Shown here: positions 57,634-60,325 of the stretch, piece after piece
Numbering within the stretch: position 1 is the stretch's first letter
How the letters are laid out: every line of letters begins with the position of its first letter
NCBI GenBank assembly: GCA_016212885.1
Contig: JACRDO010000027.1
Span: 1-60,325, forward strand
DNA length: 60,325 nt
Source: Elusimicrobiota bacterium
GTDB lineage: Bacteria; Elusimicrobiota; Elusimicrobia; UBA1565
Direction: 5' to 3'
Notes under the pieces: generated by a model
What the model was told of the DNA's origin: nothing
Seen by the model: only the letters and a program-made list of their open reading frames with translations
Database searches by the model: none
Translations under genes and position numbers: made by a program

Positions 57634-60026
57634 GCCTGGCGGAGGAACTCCTCCGAGGTGCGGATGCGCTTGGCGGGGTCCGGCTCCAGCACGCGGGAGA
57701 TGAATTCGTCGAACCCCGGCGGTACGGAGGCCAGGCGGGAGGCGGGCGCGTAGTTCTTGTTCATCTTGGAAAGCAGCATGCCGGCGCCCGCGCCGGTGAA
57801 AGGCATCTCCCCCGTAGCCATCTCGTAGAGGCACACTCCCAGGGCGTAGACGTCGGACTCCTTGCATACCGCGCCCTGCTCCTGCTCGGGAGCCATGTAG
57901 GGCGGCGTGCCCACGATGGTGTTGGGAGTGGATAGCCGGGCGATGGAGTCCTTGGCCAGGCGCGCCACGCCGAAGTCCATGACTTTGACCGCTCCTTCGC
58001 GGCTGATCATAATGTTGGAGGGCTTGAGGTCCCGGTGGATGATGTTCTTGCCGTGGGCGTAGGCGAGCGCGGCGCACGCCCCTTGCAGGATCTTCAGCGC
58101 CTGCGCGAAGGGCAGCCTGCGCTGGTCGTCGATGAGCTGGTGCACGGTCTTGCCGTCGACGAACTCGAAGACGAGATAGACGTTCGAGGCGTCCTCGACG
58201 ATCGAATAGATCTCCACGATGTTTGGGTGGTGGAGCTGGGCCACCATGCGGGCCTCTTGCAGGAAGCGGGCCGCCTCGCGGGGATCCGAGCGGATCTCAT
58301 CGCGCATCTTCTTGACGGCCACGCGGCGATCGAGGCTCTTATCCAGCGCCTCGTAGACGACGCCCATCCCGCCCAGGCCGAGCTTCTTGCGGATCTCGTA
58401 GACGCCGCCAACCAATGTCCCCGGCGCGGCCTCGATCATGACGGAGGCGGAGGGAGCGAGCGAGGGGCTGCGCCGGCTTACGCCCGTAATGGAAGTCCTA
58501 ACCCGGTGGAGCCAGCCGCCTGCGATCGCCTGCAGGAGCCCGAGTGCGATCAGGAAGCCGCCGGCCAGGCTCGCGAGGCCGATGGCCACGAAGCGCCCCC
58601 GGGTGCGCCGGGATTTGGCGGGCGCCGCCGGGCTTTGGGCCGGGGCCTCCCCGCTGAGCAGGGAGGCGAGGTCTTCGGATGTGGGAAGCTGAAGGGCCGC
58701 CTCATAGACCTGCTCGTACTGCTGAGGGCTCAAGCGGGCGGCTTCCTTGAGGGCCTCAAGAGAGTCTTCGCGCCGGCCCAGGCCGGCCAGGGCCAGGGAC
58801 TTGTTGAAATGGGCCTCGGCGAAGCGGGGATCCTTGCTGATCGCCTGCTCGGCGAACTGCAGGGCGCGCCCGTATTCCTTGTCGTGACTCAGGACCCTCG
58901 AATACATGGAAAGGAGCTTGGGGTTCTCCGGGGCGAGGCGCAGGGCGTTCTCGACGTCGCGCCTGGCGGAGGTCCAGTCGTTGCGCTTCATGTGCGCCGC
59001 GGCCCGGATGTAGAGCGCGTTCAAGTTCTCAGGGTTCTCGTCTAAAGCCTTGGTCGCAGAGCGGACAGCGTCGTCGAGGCTGCGGAGCTTCAGGTTCCTC
59101 TCGGCCTCGGCGGCCAGAGCCTTCGAGCGCGCGGACTTCTCCGAAAGGATCATCCCGGGCGGAGCCTGGTTCTCATGCGCGGTCCACGGCCTCGGGCGCA
59201 GCGACACGTCGCCGGCCTGCTGGGCCGCGGCTGGAGGCGGCTGGTTCTGGGCGGCTTGATTGGCCGACGTCCCGGCGCCGACGCGGGTTTCGGCGAGCTT
59301 CAGGGTGGAAAGCAGGGGATAGCTGCGCGCATTGAGCTCGAGCCCGCGCTTGGCGTCCTCAACAGCCCCCTGGGCATCCCCCAGCGCCAGCTTGGACTGG
59401 GCCAGGGTGTTGTAGGCGTCGGGGTTCTTCGGGTCGAGCGCGATGGCTTCTCTCGCCGCGTCCGCGGCTTCGGCGTAGTTCTTGTTCTTATAAAAGGCGT
59501 CGGCGAGTTTTCTTTGGCCTTGCTTGAAGGCGGGGTCGGTGGGGGGGATTATGCCCATGAATTGTTTCATCCATTCGAGCCTATCAGGCGGGGTTCCGGC
59601 CAGATTCGCCATTGCTATGACCAAGGGACCCTGCCCCATTTTCGCAAGCTCACGCATATCGTTGAAGCTTTGGTTCTTGTATTTCATCGCCGTCAACCTG
59701 TCGCCTTTGGCACGGGCTTCATCAGCCATTTTCCTGGCTTCCTGCATTCGAACCATCCTCTCCATGACATCATAGCGCTGACTCTCAGGCAAGCCAGCGA
59801 GCTGATTGCGGATGTCCTGCCCCAAACCCGCGTTATTGGGGTCATGGGAGTTTTGCTCATAATCCTGCAGCATCTGCTCGAATTTCTGCTGAGTCTCTTG
59901 GGGATCGGCTGGGGTTTGGGCCGAGGGCTTCTTCTTCGCGGAAACGGAAATCGGAGAAGATACCGCAACCCAAAAGATAAGGGCGCAGATTATCGCCGGC
60001 TTCAGCGGAAAGCTCATTCTATCCAT
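57600..60026 (-). CDS. Membrane Ser/Thr protein kinase with exported TPR region
   Basis: An 808-residue protein. A hydrophobic start (I-I-C-A-L-I-F-W-V-A-V) is followed by a long TPR region from about 160 to 450 (Y-K-N-K-N-Y-A-E-A-A-D-A and similar repeats), one membrane helix near 480-505, and a C-terminal Hanks-type kinase from about 542: G-L-G-G-M-G-V-V-Y loop, V-A-V-K-K-M Lys, H-R-D-L-K-P-S-N near 662, D-F-G and A-P-E-Q. All catalytic residues are present. If the start is a cleaved or anchoring signal, the TPRs face the periplasm and the kinase the cytoplasm, opposite in order to the usual N-terminal-kinase PknB layout. Confidence 0.9.
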   Translation of the reverse strand: MDRMSFPLKPAIICALIFWVAVSSPISVSAKKKPSAQTPADPQETQQKFEQMLQDYEQNSHDPNNAGLGQDIRNQLAGLPESQRYDVMERMVRMQEARKMADEARAKGDRLTAMKYKNQSFNDMRELAKMGQGPLVIAMANLAGTPPDRLEWMKQFMGIIPPTDPAFKQGQRKLADAFYKNKNYAEAADAAREAIALDPKNPDAYNTLAQSKLALGDAQGAVEDAKRGLELNARSYPLLSTLKLAETRVGAGTSANQAAQNQPPPAAAQQAGDVSLRPRPWTAHENQAPPGMILSEKSARSKALAAEAERNLKLRSLDDAVRSATKALDENPENLNALYIRAAAHMKRNDWTSARRDVENALRLAPENPKLLSMYSRVLSHDKEYGRALQFAEQAISKDPRFAEAHFNKSLALAGLGRREDSLEALKEAARLSPQQYEQVYEAALQLPTSEDLASLLSGEAPAQSPAAPAKSRRTRGRFVAIGLASLAGGFLIALGLLQAIAGGWLHRVRTSITGVSRRSPSLAPSASVMIEAAPGTLVGGVYEIRKKLGLGGMGVVYEALDKSLDRRVAVKKMRDEIRSDPREAARFLQEARMVAQLHHPNIVEIYSIVEDASNVYLVFEFVDGKTVHQLIDDQRRLPFAQALKILQGACAALAYAHGKNIIHRDLKPSNIMISREGAVKVMDFGVARLAKDSIARLSTPNTIVGTPPYMAPEQEQGAVCKESDVYALGVCLYEMATGEMPFTGAGAGMLLSKMNKNYAPASRLASVPPGFDEFISRVLEPDPAKRIRTSEEFLRQAQELLSRSPAA

Positions 60027-60088
60027 TTCTGCAATCCTATTTGTAGTTTATTACGCGGATTTCGTAAGTGTCAAGGGTCCATTGCGAC

Positions 60089-60313
60089 TTATTTGGAGAG
60101 GATAGCTTCAACCAGTTTCTCCTTGCATTTGCGAATCGTCATTGACTCATCGCAACCCGCATCTCTTACGACTTGCCTACACTTCTCCATCGTCCACTCC
60201 GCCGGGCACCTAATCCTCCCCTTGCACTCCTCCTCCGTCTCCCTCGGCATGCACCTCATCCTCTGGCTGGCGCAGCCGCAGAAGCCCGCGGCCAAAACCA
60301 CCACCCAGAACAC
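60089..60313 (-). CDS. Small cysteine-rich lipoprotein
   Basis: A 74-residue product from a GTG at 60313; the frame also continues open to the window edge, so the true start may be outside. A hydrophobic stretch (V-V-V-L-A-A-G-F-C-G-C-A-S) gives a probable lipobox. The mature part has regularly placed cysteines in C-K-G-R-I-R-C, E-K-C-R, A-G-C and R-K-C-K. Function unknown. The 62 bases before the kinase start show nothing. Confidence 0.55.
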   Translation of the reverse strand: MFWVVVLAAGFCGCASQRMRCMPRETEEECKGRIRCPAEWTMEKCRQVVRDAGCDESMTIRKCKEKLVEAILSK

Positions 60314-60325
60314 CCGGCTGATTTC

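Noticed and set aside
1..60325. tRNA, rRNA and CRISPR loci
   Set aside because: No cloverleaf T-loop patterns, rRNA-like stretches or regularly spaced repeats were recognised by reading; a covariance search would be needed to exclude them formally.

Overview
The window is about 60 kb of GC-rich bacterial DNA. Lipid-A-type acyltransferase, lipoprotein signals and exported TPR proteins suggest a Gram-negative cell envelope. The gene mix (split acyl-CoA metabolism, archaeal-type HMG-CoA synthase/thiolase/DUF35 trio, SEC-C, RDD and DUF2079 proteins) would fit an uncultured lineage such as Elusimicrobiota, but that placement is inference only. No rRNA, tRNA or CRISPR array was recognised.

Layout. 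0-4 kb: a DUF4160/DUF2442 pair (the latter cut by the left edge) and a large HEAT/SEC-C/TPR protein. 4.1-9.1 kb: a tight plus-strand operon of acyl-CoA dehydrogenase, EtfB, an EtfA fused in frame to a 4-hydroxybutyryl-CoA dehydratase-like (HpaB/AbfD family) domain, and a nitroreductase. This is the most unusual metabolic unit here: the dehydratase-like domain has lost several residues known to be catalytic in AbfD. 9.3-15.2 kb, minus strand: a DUF2079 membrane protein, an RDD protein, a cyclase with a deleted catalytic core, a DUF6125-like protein, then DUF35, thiolase and HMG-CoA synthase. 18.9-23.1 and 30.6-33.4 kb, minus strand: biotin carrier, biotin carboxylase, enoyl-CoA hydratase, carboxyltransferase and acyl-CoA dehydrogenase. 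Together these form a leucine/isovalerate (liu-like) set leading to HMG-CoA.

Two accessory islands interrupt that set. Island 1 (15.2-18.9 kb) holds Phd/RelE, HicBA and a second Phd/RelE module, two complete integron-type attC sites, a third attC truncated at a 5'-truncated IS4-like transposase, and no integrase: an integrase-less attC cluster. Island 2 (23.1-30.6 kb) holds BrnTA, HipA and winged-helix remnants, a secreted polymorphic toxin (Ntox44-like C-terminus) with a small lipoprotein gene behind it as candidate immunity, an IS630 remnant, and an intact HipBA with two palindromic operators.

33.4-42.3 kb is mostly housekeeping: RluE-like pseudouridine synthase, FKBP isomerase, endonuclease III, CorA-like and TrkA-type K+ transport, LpxL-like acyltransferase, Pcm, Csp and a MurC-like ligase. 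42.3-44.8 kb is a defence patch with lower GC by eye: an ORF6N fragment, a DpnI-like C-terminal relic, and a candidate restriction-modification system whose methyltransferase carries an N-terminal controller-type HTH and is preceded by a perfect 12-bp palindrome. 44.8-60.3 kb holds a 1987-residue alpha-2-macroglobulin-like protein, CheC/CheY, PurE, an S46 peptidase, a response regulator, HtpX, small secreted proteins, and a membrane Ser/Thr kinase with an exported TPR region.
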